The notes under the pieces were generated by a model. That model made no database searches. It saw only the letters and a program-made list of their open reading frames with translations, and had not been told where the DNA came from. A program made the translations under genes and the position numbers. Below are positions 8,301-17,973 of a stretch of 53,971 nucleotides of DNA, in pieces (within the stretch, counting starts at the first letter, position 1; each line of letters begins with the position of its first letter). This stretch comes from Elusimicrobiales bacterium (GTDB lineage: Bacteria > Elusimicrobiota > Elusimicrobia > Elusimicrobiales > UBA9959), in the NCBI GenBank assembly GCA_024681855.1, contig JAILAB010000006.1, positions 1-53,971 on the forward strand, in the 5' to 3' direction.

Positions 8301-10436
8301 TCAGCGTACCACAATAAATTTAATTACAGATGATTTTTTTTTGCCACGCATGAAATATAGAGAATGACGGCCTTCTCTAAGCTTCCATAAGTCTCCAGCC
8401 GTTTTTTTCCCGTCAATGAACCATTCATCATTTAAAGAATCTTTAGAGCGGAAACGCAAAGCCTGAGCCTCCATGGGATAAGACGGATCTATCTTAAATA
8501 TATCTCCGTCTTTAGGAAATTCTATATACATTTTGCTTTCAGACATATAATCAAATCCTGACCCATGGCTAAACTGACAGCGTTTTGCTGGAATATGCTC
8601 TTTATCATAGTATTCTACAATTCTGGAAGGACATGAGGCAGATGCGGGCAAACCACTCCGAGGGCATACTTCCATTTCCTCTATTCCCTCAGGACGCTTA
8701 AAATCAGAAGAGCCATAAAGCCTTCTCATAAGCATTGCAATGTCTCGCATAAGCGGCGCAGCGCCGGATATTCCTGATATTCTGCGCATAGGGCTTGAAT
8801 TAAAATTGCCAACCCATACAGCTACAGTCCAATCAGGAGTGTATCCTATAGTCCAGTTATCCCTATAATCCTTGCTCGTTCCTGTTTTAGCTGCCAGCAT
8901 AAAAGGCATATGAAGAGGAGAATCCTCGCCAAAAGCTGGCGTTCTGGCATGATTATCTGAAAGCACATTGTTAATCAGAAAAGAGCTTTTTTCATCTAAA
9001 ACTCTCCTGCCAATACCAGCCGGGCTGTCTTTTTCAAAGGACACAGGCTTCCATATACCGCCTCGGGCAAGAGCAGCATAAGCATTGGCGAGTTCCAGCA
9101 ATGTTACTTCCCCATTGCCCAGGGCAAGCCCGGCACCGTAATGATCCGCATTTTTACGAAGAGATTCAAATCCAAAAGAATGGAGAGTTTCAAGGAAAGA
9201 TTCCGTGCCTATTTCTTCCGCAAGGCGCACGGCCGGTATATTATAAGAGCAAGCCAGCGCTGAACGAAGGCTAACCATGCCATGATTATGCCTGTCATAA
9301 TTTAATGGAGAATAGCCGCCACGGCCATAAAGAGGGCTATCCGATATAAGCTCCGAAGGGAAATGTCCTCTAGAAAAAGCCAGCCCATATAGGAAAGGCT
9401 TCAAAGCGGAGCCAGGCTGCCTCAATGTTCTAACCCCATCAATCTGCCCGCCATTCTTTTCATCAAAAAAATCTTTAGAGCCAGCCCAGGCAAGCACTCC
9501 CCCAGTTCTATTATCTATGACAATAACAGCTCCATTAGTCATATTATGTTTTTTTTCAAGCTTAGATATATGATGTTTAAGAGCATGCTGCACAGCTTCC
9601 TGAATTTCAGGAACAAGAGTAGTGCGCACGGAAAGCCTTTCTCCAGCCATGGATGCTGCCCATGCTGAAAAGTGAGGCGCAAAAAATGGCTGCTGGGGCT
9701 TTCTGACTGCTGGCTTTTCCGCTACCGCCAGCCTATAAGATTCTTCGTCTATATATCCTTCATTAAACATTTTTAAAAGAACGCTCAAGCGGCGTTTTTC
9801 AAATGCTTCCGGCCTGGAAACAGGATTATAAAGAGACGGAGCTCTTGGCACGCCAGCCAGCGCTGCGGCCTGCGATAAGCTAAGAGAGGAAGCATTAACT
9901 CCGAAATATGAAACGGAAGCGGCCTGTATTCCTGACAGATTATTTCCATAAGGAATTATATTCAGGTAAGCCTGAAGTATTTCCTCTTTTGAACGCAGCT
10001 GCTCCAGCCTAATGGCAGAAACAGCTTCATAAACCTTTCGCCCTAAAGTATGCGGCCCCGGATTATATGCGCGGTAAAGCTGCTGGGTTATGGTAGAAGC
10101 ACCTGAAACAGCGCGGCCTGCGCGGGCATTTTGCGCAGCAGCGCGGGCGATTGCTTTAATATCCACCCCGCTATGCTCAAAGAAACGCTTGTCTTCCGCA
10201 GCAAGCACGGCAAGAATTGCCCAAGGGGATATCTGTTCAAGCGGAACAGGCTCACGGAACATGCCGTCTTCCGAAAGATACCTTCTCAGCGGTCTTCCGT
10301 CAGAAGAGAACAGTGAAACAGCAGCCGGAACATTCAGCGAAGAATATGAAGAATTCTGTTCCGCCGCCTGCAATAGAGAAGAGAAAAACAAATAAAGGAA
10401 AAAACAGAAAAAAGTCTTTTTAAAAATAAAAGCCAT
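8301..10436 (-). CDS. pbpC: Penicillin-binding protein 1C
   Basis: This is a bifunctional peptidoglycan synthase. An N-terminal signal or anchor segment (MAFIFKKTFFCFFLYLFF) precedes a GT51 glycosyltransferase domain with EDKRFFEHSGVD and GASTITQQL. It is followed by a transpeptidase domain with the SxxK site in PGSALKPFLYG, SYN (CSYNIPAVR) and KTG (AAKTGTSKDYRDNW). The end has the PBP1C-specific C-terminal domain, beginning near the segment rich in Cys and Pro (CPRSGLPAS). I use the ATG at 10436 because it starts directly at the membrane segment; a TTG 20 codons upstream keeps the frame open and is the alternative. Its partner, alpha-2-macroglobulin, is the upstream gene, as in the yfhM-pbpC pair of E. 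coli, although a terminator lies between them. Confidence 0.93.
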   Translation of the reverse strand: MAFIFKKTFFCFFLYLFFSSLLQAAEQNSSYSSLNVPAAVSLFSSDGRPLRRYLSEDGMFREPVPLEQISPWAILAVLAAEDKRFFEHSGVDIKAIARAAAQNARAGRAVSGASTITQQLYRAYNPGPHTLGRKVYEAVSAIRLEQLRSKEEILQAYLNIIPYGNNLSGIQAASVSYFGVNASSLSLSQAAALAGVPRAPSLYNPVSRPEAFEKRRLSVLLKMFNEGYIDEESYRLAVAEKPAVRKPQQPFFAPHFSAWAASMAGERLSVRTTLVPEIQEAVQHALKHHISKLEKKHNMTNGAVIVIDNRTGGVLAWAGSKDFFDEKNGGQIDGVRTLRQPGSALKPFLYGLAFSRGHFPSELISDSPLYGRGGYSPLNYDRHNHGMVSLRSALACSYNIPAVRLAEEIGTESFLETLHSFGFESLRKNADHYGAGLALGNGEVTLLELANAYAALARGGIWKPVSFEKDSPAGIGRRVLDEKSSFLINNVLSDNHARTPAFGEDSPLHMPFMLAAKTGTSKDYRDNWTIGYTPDWTVAVWVGNFNSSPMRRISGISGAAPLMRDIAMLMRRLYGSSDFKRPEGIEEMEVCPRSGLPASASCPSRIVEYYDKEHIPAKRCQFSHGSGFDYMSESKMYIEFPKDGDIFKIDPSYPMEAQALRFRSKDSLNDEWFIDGKKTAGDLWKLREGRHSLYFMRGKKKSSVIKFIVVR

Positions 10437-10527
10437 ACAGATATTATTGAAAGCGCTCCGCAAAAAATAGCGCTTTTCGTCAATTTTTACCAGCAAAAGG
10501 CATTAATATGTTTTATGCTAAAGATTC

Positions 10528-10572
10528 AAAAAAGCCTTGTCTTCCCTATGGCTAAAGCGGAGAAGACAAGGC
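10528..10572 (-). terminator. Terminator between the macroglobulin gene and pbpC
   Basis: GCCTTGTCTTC and GAAGACAAGGC form a perfect 11-base stem around a 17-base loop. On the minus strand the stem is followed by TTTTTTGAA. It lies 26 bases after the macroglobulin stop codon, so pbpC may need its own promoter or depend on read-through. Confidence 0.8.
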
Positions 10573-10597
10573 CATGCCTCATTAGCGCAAAAATATG

Positions 10598-13500
10598 TCA
10601 GGGCTTTATTTCCATGCGTGAAGCAGCAGTTGTCCCAAAAATTTCGGGCTCATATATGCATTCAGCCTTGGCAGCCGGCACAAAGAAATCGCCTGATGTG
10701 ACAGCCTGCGCAAGATAAGTATAGGAGTGTTCGCCTGCTGACAAGTAATCAGCCATAAGCACCAGCCTGTCCTCATACTGTTCTGAATGCGTGAAGCCTG
10801 AACGCCAGGAAGATTCCATAGCTTCGCTCATGCCATCCCCGCCTGCCATAGGCATGGAAGCATTCACTATCTCTAAGCCGGCAGGCACAGGCTCATTCAC
10901 AGCAACGAAAAGCCGGTCTTGCGGAGTCTTCACGGTTATTGTAATAAGCGCGCGCCCGCCTGCCTTAAGCGTTTTGCCGTCAAGAGGCTTAATGGAACGG
11001 CTTATCTCAAAGCCTTCATTAGCAGGCTCCTCGCGAGGCTGGGCAAGGAATTTTATGCGATAGCCGTAATAAACTCTTCCTGAGCCTTCGCTTTTCAGCT
11101 TAACCGTTTCTTTGCTGTTTTTTGCAAAAACATCTTTGAAATCAGCGGATGATGAAACTTTCTTTTTGCCGGCATTTAGGACAGAAGAAAAATGCGTCTT
11201 TCCTGCCACGCTAAGAACAGTCTTCTTTGCGGAAAAGTTTTTCTCATATCTCAAAGCATAAGCCTTAAGAGCCTGCCATGACGCTATATTTTCAGGAATA
11301 GTGCGCCAATAGTTCTTCGCCTTTCGCTCCCTAAGCAGCCACATGGCCGCCTTATCATCGCCGTTAAAGCCTCCATAGGCTTCCAGCATTGCGGAAAGAG
11401 CGGAAGCAGTAGCTCCTGCATCAGATGAATGCAGCCATGGCATATAATCATTGTCTTCAAAGAAAAGAGAAGAAGCTGTAGTCTTAGCCTGAGAAAGCAG
11501 TTCATCAGAAAGCCTCTTCATAGCAATCTTGTCATATTTGGCCTTGTTCATAGCCCTAATAAGCCATGAGCGGCCTTCTATTGAAAGCCGGTTCCTTAAA
11601 GAATACAGCTGAGCTATGCGGTCTTTGACATTCTTTCCATATAAGGATAAAGCATATATGGCATAAGCTTTTGCCGATGATATTTCATTCTCGGAATAAG
11701 AATAAGCTATGTCTTTCTTATCTCCGCGCGCCCATGACATAAGCCAATCGGAAGCTTTATTTATTACGGAATTTCCTTTAAAATATGAATTTCCGCGAAG
11801 AGGGAAAGCCGCCTCCAGATACATGGCTGTGATATACGGATCAGAAAAATTCCCGCCATTCCAATATGAGAAGCCTCCGTTTGAAGTCTGGTATGAAGCG
11901 AGTGTATTTAAAAGTTCGGCTGCTTCTTTAGACTTGCCTGCGGAAGCCAGCACTTTAGCTTTAGCCAAACGCGCATCCAGCAGGCCATAAGGATAATTTA
12001 ACAGATATTCTTCGGTTCCTTTCAAATTAGAAGCAATGCTGTTGGATACTTCCATTGACAGCTGGCCTTCCGCGCCTGAATAAGGAATCTCTACGCTTTC
12101 ATTTTTTTCAGCGCTGCCGTCCAAAGTCCCAAACACATAATTAGTCTCCCATTCTTTCTGTTCTTTTACCTGTATTTCCTGACGCAAGCCATCTTTTTCA
12201 TTTTTGCCTTGAGCAGCATAAGCAAAAACGCCAGTGCCAGACTTATCGGCATGACAGTTAGAATATATGGCTTTGGAAGAACCGGAAGAAACAGAGAATT
12301 TCTTGGGGAACTCAGCGCCATTAATGCTTACCGCCCCGGAAATAGCGGATGTCAGAGCGCCGCTCTGCGAAGAAGGCGAGAAATTCTGTATTAATGCGCC
12401 GCAGGCAAAATCATCGCCTATGCGGGCAAATGCAGGAAGCATAGGGCGAAGCATCAAAGGCTTGCTGACAGTAAAAGAAGTTTCTCCGCTGCCAAAACGG
12501 CGGCCTGCAGCAGCAATGCCGGAAAGACGGAAACGCGTAAGATTATCAGGCACCGTGAAAGAAACAGAAGCTTCTCCATTCTTTGAAGTCTTTACGGAAG
12601 GATTCCAGTATGCGCTTGCCCTAAAATTACTGCGCAAGTCAACTCCGGCTAGCGAATAGCCGCCGCCTCCGCCGCGGCTCTCTCCTTTTTCTCCATAGTT
12701 GCGCTGGCCTATAATATGCAGGCGATTGTCTGCCGTGGTGACATTTAACGGACGAGTTCCATAGAATGAAGAGAAAATATCCGGAGTTTTCCACGAAGTT
12801 AACGCAAGCACGCCTTCATCGGCAGCGGAAATCGCGACTTCAGCCGCTATCGGATTGCCTGCCTCATCTTCAGTCTTAACAGTAATGCGTGCCGTGTCCC
12901 CAGGACGATATTCTTCCTTATCTGTCTTGATTATTGTTTTCAGCGCGCGGTTCTCAGGCTTTACAGTAAAATAAGCATATCCGAACCTGCCTTGAGGCTT
13001 GCCTAAATCAGAACACTCATTTCCTTTGCATTCGGGCTTAGCCGAACGGCCCTTAACCATCACTACGCTCACATAGGCATTAGGAATATAATTGTCCTTA
13101 ACAGGTATCTCAATTACTGAAGCTCCATTTTCTATTTTCTGTATGAACTCTTCCATTATGCCTTCGCGCTCAACTGTAACAAGCACCTGCACATTCTCCC
13201 AGGGGGATTTGACAAAAATCTTTGCAGTCTCCCCAACCTTATAAGAATCTTTTTCCACAGACATTTCCAATATGTCATTGTCTTGCTGGCTCCACCATGA
13301 TTCGCCAGCGCCATGCACATAGAAATCAGAAGAGAGCTCGCATTCGCGGCCTTTTTCATCTTTGCCGCTTATGCGGAAAAAGTATGAGCCTCCTTCTTTA
13401 GGCGTAAAAGAATAAGACATCGGCCCATTTGAGCTCGTGAATGTGGAAGTTTCTATTATAGTCTCTTTTTTCTCATTTACCCATTCAAGGCGGCCTCCAA

Positions 13501-16168
13501 GGCCGGCCCGCCTGCTTCCATACCATTGAGTCTTAACAGTTTCAACTTTAATTTCTCTTCCAGGGAAAGGACTGCCGTCAGGATGCACTGCCACAAAACT
13601 GAGAGAGCGAGGCTCTCCGGCTTTGCTATATGAGCGGGACTGAAGCGCGCCTATGTAAAGCCCGGAGCGGTGCACAGCCGCATAGCCCCTGGCAAACAGG
13701 TTTTGACCATCAGGCGCTGTAATTCCAGCCTCATAAACCGCCCTCAATGCACGCCTTCCTTTAAATGTTTTAGGCAGCTTTACAGATGTCTTTAAAGCCC
13801 CCTTAGAGTTAAGCTGCTTTGTTCCAGAAGCAAGAGTCTCGCTAGAAAAAGGCTCAAACAAATCGGATTCAAAGGAATAACCTTTCCAGCCTTTCGGCTC
13901 AAATGGGGCTTGATCAAGGCGAACGCTCCAGGAAGCTTTGGCTCCTGCCAGGGAAGCTCCGCTCATATATTTGCCATCCGCCATGGCTTCAAATTTATCG
14001 CCAAGATAAAATTCCTTTTTAAGCGGAACAGCATTTACATCAAATGCCGCAGGCTTATAGTCTTCAACCTTAAAATAATTCTCAAAATGCAATCGCTGGG
14101 AATCGCTCTCCCAAGGCTTAAGCATGCGCTTATCAGCTTCCTCGCCAGTAATATCTTCCTCGTCAATGGAATATCTCCATGTTCCAGCCGGAGACCCGTC
14201 AGGAACCTTGAAAGAACTGCTGAAAGATGAGGATTCAGTCATGCTGACAGATTTAGAGAATATGCGGTTTTCCCTGGAATCATAAACCGATAGCCTTATA
14301 TTGCGGAAACCGGAATTCTTCCAATCGCCATCAGCAAGCTTTCTGATAAATCCCTTGATGTTTACCGTTTCCCCAGTGCGGTATATGCCGCGGTCCGTAA
14401 AAAGGCTTGCGCCATAATTTTCCTTCTGCGGACTATATTCATAATCAACATTGAAACGCCATGGCTCTATGCCGCTGTTCCAAGTGGAATTAAGCACAGC
14501 CGTTCCATTGCGGCTATCAGCGAAAACCCATATTTCCGGGCGGCCCCAGCGTTTCCAGGATTTTATTCCGAGATTTGAGAAACCTGGCGCCTTTGCAAGG
14601 CCTTCCTTATTAGTAATGCCATTCCAAAGGATTTTATTGTCATTGTCGCGCAGCTGCAAGCTCACATTAGCAGCAGGCTTGCCCGTTTTTAGAAAAGTAA
14701 CCCAAAGAAGCACGGAATCAGGAGAGCTTTTCACGGTTATTCCAAGATCTGTAGCATTATCCCATATTGTTATAGGATAAGAATCGCCCTCACTGTTTTT
14801 AACATTCATCTTCGCATAAAAAAATCCGGCATTTGCATATTCCTGAACTGCTGAAAAATCAAGGAAAGTGTATACCTTAGAGTTCTTAAGGCCTTCCGTA
14901 GGATTCCAGGCAGACACAAAAGCATCTTTAGGAAGATTCTCATGGCCTTTCAGATAAAACGGAATGAAATTATCTTTTCTCAAAGCCAGTTTCTGCGTTG
15001 TTATTTCTCCAGAGTTAACGGCCTCTACCGGATGACGCAGCGGATAATAGCTTTCAAGAACACCAAAACCGCCATTAGCCTGTACGCTGGGACATATATC
15101 GCCAGTAACAAATGAATGAACGGAATCTTTGCCTAGCTTCTGTCCGAAAATATCTTTAAGTTCTCCCGAAATAGTAATAACATATTTCGTTCCAGGCTTA
15201 AATGCCGCGCCTGGCAGGCGCAGAAAAGCGTGTTCCGAGCCAAGCCAAGTGGCTCCGTCATGATCGGGAGCAAAGCTGCCGGAAGCATCATCATTCAAAG
15301 GAACATTAGGGCTGATTTTAATATTGTTCTTAAAATCAGCATAGCGCACAGGATTTGAAAACTGGAATTCGGGATTGTACGGAAGACATTCTTTTTTAGG
15401 AGCACGCAAAACTTTCAGCGGGAATATGGTTTCAAACTCAATTTTTCTTTCATTCTCAATTCCCAAAGAAGACCCGGCAGCAGGCAAGCCTGATTTAACA
15501 GAAAGAACATAATGCTTGCCCTTTTCCAGCGAACCGGGCATTACAGCCACAGCAGAAGATGTGGAAATATTGCTATAGTATTTCCAAAGAGAATCCAGTT
15601 CTTTTTTTTCTGCGAAACGCACTTTCAGCGGCACTTCCTTAGCGCTTCCAGCTTCTTTTAAAGACAAATATGAAGAAATTTCTTCAGGAATTACAGGATA
15701 TTTAAAAGCAAGGAAAAAATTAGAGTCTGAGGAAACCCAGCGCTGATTATTTTCCGGGGCAGACTCCAAAAGCTCTTGTCTGGGAGTTTCAAAAGTCCAG
15801 GAAACATTCTTAGAAAGAACAGCTTTTCCATCTGAGGAAGAGATTCCCTTGCGTATCTCTGCCCTATATTTAGAAGACGGCTTAAAAGGCTCAGCCGGGT
15901 CAAAAACCACAGTCTGAGTTCCCTGCCATCGGCAGCGGCCTTGCAGAGGCTTTTCAGAATCTCCCTCAAAAACATATAAAGGGCAATTTTCCCCTGATTT
16001 AGAAAGAGAAGTAAGGGAAACAGCCGGATGGCTTAATACAGCAGCAACCTGCTTAACATCCTGATCTGAACGGAATAGCGGCCTTTTTGACACAACAGAC
16101 ATTTCAGCCGAAAAGGCTGCCGGCGCAAAAGAAAGAAGAATAGCAAAAGCAAGTAAATTTTTATACAT
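10598..16168 (-). CDS. Bacterial alpha-2-macroglobulin, thioester-less
   Basis: This is a 1,856-residue periplasmic protein. A signal peptide (residues 1-20, ending AAFSA before Glu) lacks a lipobox Cys, unlike E. coli YfhM. Repeated MG beta domains follow. An A2M family core lies near residues 1180-1260 (FTVPDNLTRFRLSGIA). The alpha-helical complement-like domain begins near 1390. Family members trap proteases through a CxEQ thioester after YPYG. Here the sequence is YPYGLLDA at 1392-1399, so the reactive Cys and Gln are both missing, as in some YfaS-like members that hold proteases without covalent attachment. A Gly-rich stretch (RGGGGGYSL) occurs in the presumed bait/ANATO-equivalent region. 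AGAGGA precedes the ATG with 5-base spacing. Location next to pbpC supports a role in guarding or assisting cell-wall repair. Confidence 0.93.
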   Translation of the reverse strand: MYKNLLAFAILLSFAPAAFSAEMSVVSKRPLFRSDQDVKQVAAVLSHPAVSLTSLSKSGENCPLYVFEGDSEKPLQGRCRWQGTQTVVFDPAEPFKPSSKYRAEIRKGISSSDGKAVLSKNVSWTFETPRQELLESAPENNQRWVSSDSNFFLAFKYPVIPEEISSYLSLKEAGSAKEVPLKVRFAEKKELDSLWKYYSNISTSSAVAVMPGSLEKGKHYVLSVKSGLPAAGSSLGIENERKIEFETIFPLKVLRAPKKECLPYNPEFQFSNPVRYADFKNNIKISPNVPLNDDASGSFAPDHDGATWLGSEHAFLRLPGAAFKPGTKYVITISGELKDIFGQKLGKDSVHSFVTGDICPSVQANGGFGVLESYYPLRHPVEAVNSGEITTQKLALRKDNFIPFYLKGHENLPKDAFVSAWNPTEGLKNSKVYTFLDFSAVQEYANAGFFYAKMNVKNSEGDSYPITIWDNATDLGITVKSSPDSVLLWVTFLKTGKPAANVSLQLRDNDNKILWNGITNKEGLAKAPGFSNLGIKSWKRWGRPEIWVFADSRNGTAVLNSTWNSGIEPWRFNVDYEYSPQKENYGASLFTDRGIYRTGETVNIKGFIRKLADGDWKNSGFRNIRLSVYDSRENRIFSKSVSMTESSSFSSSFKVPDGSPAGTWRYSIDEEDITGEEADKRMLKPWESDSQRLHFENYFKVEDYKPAAFDVNAVPLKKEFYLGDKFEAMADGKYMSGASLAGAKASWSVRLDQAPFEPKGWKGYSFESDLFEPFSSETLASGTKQLNSKGALKTSVKLPKTFKGRRALRAVYEAGITAPDGQNLFARGYAAVHRSGLYIGALQSRSYSKAGEPRSLSFVAVHPDGSPFPGREIKVETVKTQWYGSRRAGLGGRLEWVNEKKETIIETSTFTSSNGPMSYSFTPKEGGSYFFRISGKDEKGRECELSSDFYVHGAGESWWSQQDNDILEMSVEKDSYKVGETAKIFVKSPWENVQVLVTVEREGIMEEFIQKIENGASVIEIPVKDNYIPNAYVSVVMVKGRSAKPECKGNECSDLGKPQGRFGYAYFTVKPENRALKTIIKTDKEEYRPGDTARITVKTEDEAGNPIAAEVAISAADEGVLALTSWKTPDIFSSFYGTRPLNVTTADNRLHIIGQRNYGEKGESRGGGGGYSLAGVDLRSNFRASAYWNPSVKTSKNGEASVSFTVPDNLTRFRLSGIAAAGRRFGSGETSFTVSKPLMLRPMLPAFARIGDDFACGALIQNFSPSSQSGALTSAISGAVSINGAEFPKKFSVSSGSSKAIYSNCHADKSGTGVFAYAAQGKNEKDGLRQEIQVKEQKEWETNYVFGTLDGSAEKNESVEIPYSGAEGQLSMEVSNSIASNLKGTEEYLLNYPYGLLDARLAKAKVLASAGKSKEAAELLNTLASYQTSNGGFSYWNGGNFSDPYITAMYLEAAFPLRGNSYFKGNSVINKASDWLMSWARGDKKDIAYSYSENEISSAKAYAIYALSLYGKNVKDRIAQLYSLRNRLSIEGRSWLIRAMNKAKYDKIAMKRLSDELLSQAKTTASSLFFEDNDYMPWLHSSDAGATASALSAMLEAYGGFNGDDKAAMWLLRERKAKNYWRTIPENIASWQALKAYALRYEKNFSAKKTVLSVAGKTHFSSVLNAGKKKVSSSADFKDVFAKNSKETVKLKSEGSGRVYYGYRIKFLAQPREEPANEGFEISRSIKPLDGKTLKAGGRALITITVKTPQDRLFVAVNEPVPAGLEIVNASMPMAGGDGMSEAMESSWRSGFTHSEQYEDRLVLMADYLSAGEHSYTYLAQAVTSGDFFVPAAKAECIYEPEIFGTTAASRMEIKP

Positions 16169-16276
16169 AAATCCTCTTTATGATGGACAATTGCTAAAAC
16201 AGCAAGCGAAATAAAAGAAAAACGGATAAATGATCCGGTCTTGTTTTATATATTATTATTTATTGTGTCCATAAAG

Positions 16277-16309
16277 CAAAAAACTCCCAGATTAACGGGA
16301 GTTTTTTTT
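16277..16309 (-). terminator. Terminator after the repeat/H1-tail gene
   Basis: ACTCCC and GGGAGT form the stem, extended by A/T pairs, around an 8-base loop. T runs lie on both strands, so it can work in both directions. On the minus strand it ends the transcript of the 125-residue protein, upstream of the macroglobulin gene. Confidence 0.85.
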
Positions 16310-16329
16310 CTTAAGACAGCCAATAAAAA

Positions 16330-16707
16330 TTATTTCTTTCGGGCTGTTTTCTTAGCAGGCTTAACTGCTGTTTTTTTAGCTGTTTTTGTTGCCGCAGGCT
16401 TAGCCGCCGCTTTCTTTACTGTTTTTGCCGGAGCTTTTTTTACCGCAGGCTTAGCAGCTTTCTTGGCTTTTTTAGGATCTTCAACTCCGGAGTTTCTCAT
16501 GGCTGCCTTGGAAATATCACCATTTTTGTCAACAAAATACAGATAGCCTTTTTCTTTGGTTATGCCGACTTTAAGCACCTTTTTTGTTTTTCCGCCTTTC
16601 TTATTTCCGCGGGATGCCTTTGCGCAGGAGATATCCCCAGCCTTGTCAACAAAATACAGGAATCCTTCTTCCTTTTTTATTCCACATTTTTTTACTTTTT
16701 CAGCCAT
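16330..16707 (-). CDS. Small two-repeat protein with histone H1-like tail
   Basis: This 125-residue protein has no name I know. Residues 4-34 and 43-73 are two copies of one unit (pattern K-x-GI-x-KE-x-G-[FY]-LYFVDK-x-GDIS-x-A), offset by 39 residues. Residues 78-125 are almost only Lys, Ala, Pro and Thr, with AKKAAKPAVKKAP-like runs, as in histone H1 C-termini and bacterial H1-like proteins such as chlamydial Hc1 or AlgP. The tail probably binds DNA or RNA; the repeats look like small beta units. There is no signal peptide. An excellent ribosome site (GGAGGTC) lies 7 bases before the ATG, which suggests high expression. It has its own terminator. Similar short repeats occur in several bacterial hypothetical proteins as far as I recall, but no function is established. 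Confidence 0.85.
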   Translation of the reverse strand: MAEKVKKCGIKKEEGFLYFVDKAGDISCAKASRGNKKGGKTKKVLKVGITKEKGYLYFVDKNGDISKAAMRNSGVEDPKKAKKAAKPAVKKAPAKTVKKAAAKPAATKTAKKTAVKPAKKTARKK

Positions 16708-16884
16708 TTAAATGACCTCCGTTTTTTTTAGTCGGGGCTTTTCCCCGCATTCCGTCGGCATATCAGTTAATTCCGAGGAGTTTTATTTATATTATGTTTT
16801 TTTTATTAGGGAATGCAATAGTTTTTAACATTTTTTTCAAAAAACAGAGAAAAAAGAATATTTATCTCGGAAACTCAGAATGAA

Positions 16885-17970
16885 TTATTTATGTTTTTTG
16901 TTTTTCTTCTTTTTGATTTTTGGCACAGGCAACTCCTCTGAGGCTTTATTGCCTGCAGACTGAACAGAACTTAAAGAATCTGTTTCATTTTTTACTCCGT
17001 CATAACATTTCGGCATATAATTTTCTTCATTCCTGACATTTTCTTCTGCCTTAGAATTATCTTTCATTGGAGCTGGCAAAGAAAATACTTTCTCAAAGAA
17101 AGCAGAGATTCTTTCCCTGTACATCACGCCGCCTGTCTCTGCGCATTTAGTATGCGTTGCGCCATTAATAATAAATTCTTCTTTAATTGAAGAACCGCAT
17201 ATGCGCACAAGTTCCTGGCGCTCCTCCTCTGAAACAAGACGGTCATTGTCGCCATATATAAACAGAATCGGACATTTCAGCTTGGAAGCGTTGTGCAAAG
17301 GAGTGTAAGCCTCCGGATCCGTTTTCAGACGGCGGCGGGAAAAATAAAGAGCAAGAGGGACAAATGGCAAAAAAAGGCGCATCTTTATGCGGCACCAGTT
17401 TTTAACAACGCTGCGCAAAGACAAAAACAAGCTCTCAGCCGCAATTCCGATAATGTCAGGATATTTGACAGCTCCGTAAAGAGCCACTGAAGCGCCTAGG
17501 GAACAGCCGAATGCGGCAATCCTGTCAGCATAACCTTCCTTACAGTTTTTGAGAAAATTATAAGCGGCATCAAAATCCCTTGTTTCCATATATCCTATTG
17601 TGGAAGAATTGCCCTTGCTTTCTCCGCATGAGCGAAAGTCTATATACAGAAGATTATATTTTTCCGCAAGGAAATGAGTATTCATAAGCATCTGTCCCTT
17701 ATTGCTGCCGCGCCCATGACATAAAATTATTGCATCAGAGGAAAACTCATCCAGAGAAGGAATGAACCAGCCCTTAATAATAGTCCCGTCTGCGGCTGAA
17801 AAAAGCACATTCTCATATGCCAAGTGAAAATCATCCGGCTGGCATGGCAATGGAGTCTTTGGCATCGGCGTTTGCAGAAGCAAAGATTTTTTCCATACAA
17901 AATAAATCAGCAGTATAAGAAATAGCGCTGCTGCGGCAAGAAGAATATAAAATATCTGAACAGAAGTCAT
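16885..17970 (-). CDS. Membrane-anchored alpha/beta hydrolase with Lys-rich tail
   Basis: This is a 361-residue protein. One membrane segment at residues 7-26 is followed by a serine hydrolase domain of the BAAT/YqkD-like type. The nucleophile is Ser157 in GCSLGAS, the oxyanion region is CHGRGSNKG near 84-92, the acid is in YGDNDRLV, and the His is in ATHTKCAE. The last 60 residues are polar and end in a run of Lys and His (KIKKKKNKKHK). The substrate is unknown; peptides, acyl groups or antibiotics are possible in this family. The gene begins 3 bases after the dapB stop and so shares its transcript. The basic tail is unusual and recalls the Lys-rich tail of the neighbouring small protein, perhaps for binding RNA or acidic surfaces. 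Confidence 0.82.
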   Translation of the reverse strand: MTSVQIFYILLAAAALFLILLIYFVWKKSLLLQTPMPKTPLPCQPDDFHLAYENVLFSAADGTIIKGWFIPSLDEFSSDAIILCHGRGSNKGQMLMNTHFLAEKYNLLYIDFRSCGESKGNSSTIGYMETRDFDAAYNFLKNCKEGYADRIAAFGCSLGASVALYGAVKYPDIIGIAAESLFLSLRSVVKNWCRIKMRLFLPFVPLALYFSRRRLKTDPEAYTPLHNASKLKCPILFIYGDNDRLVSEEERQELVRICGSSIKEEFIINGATHTKCAETGGVMYRERISAFFEKVFSLPAPMKDNSKAEENVRNEENYMPKCYDGVKNETDSLSSVQSAGNKASEELPVPKIKKKKNKKHK

Positions 17971-17973
17971 GAC

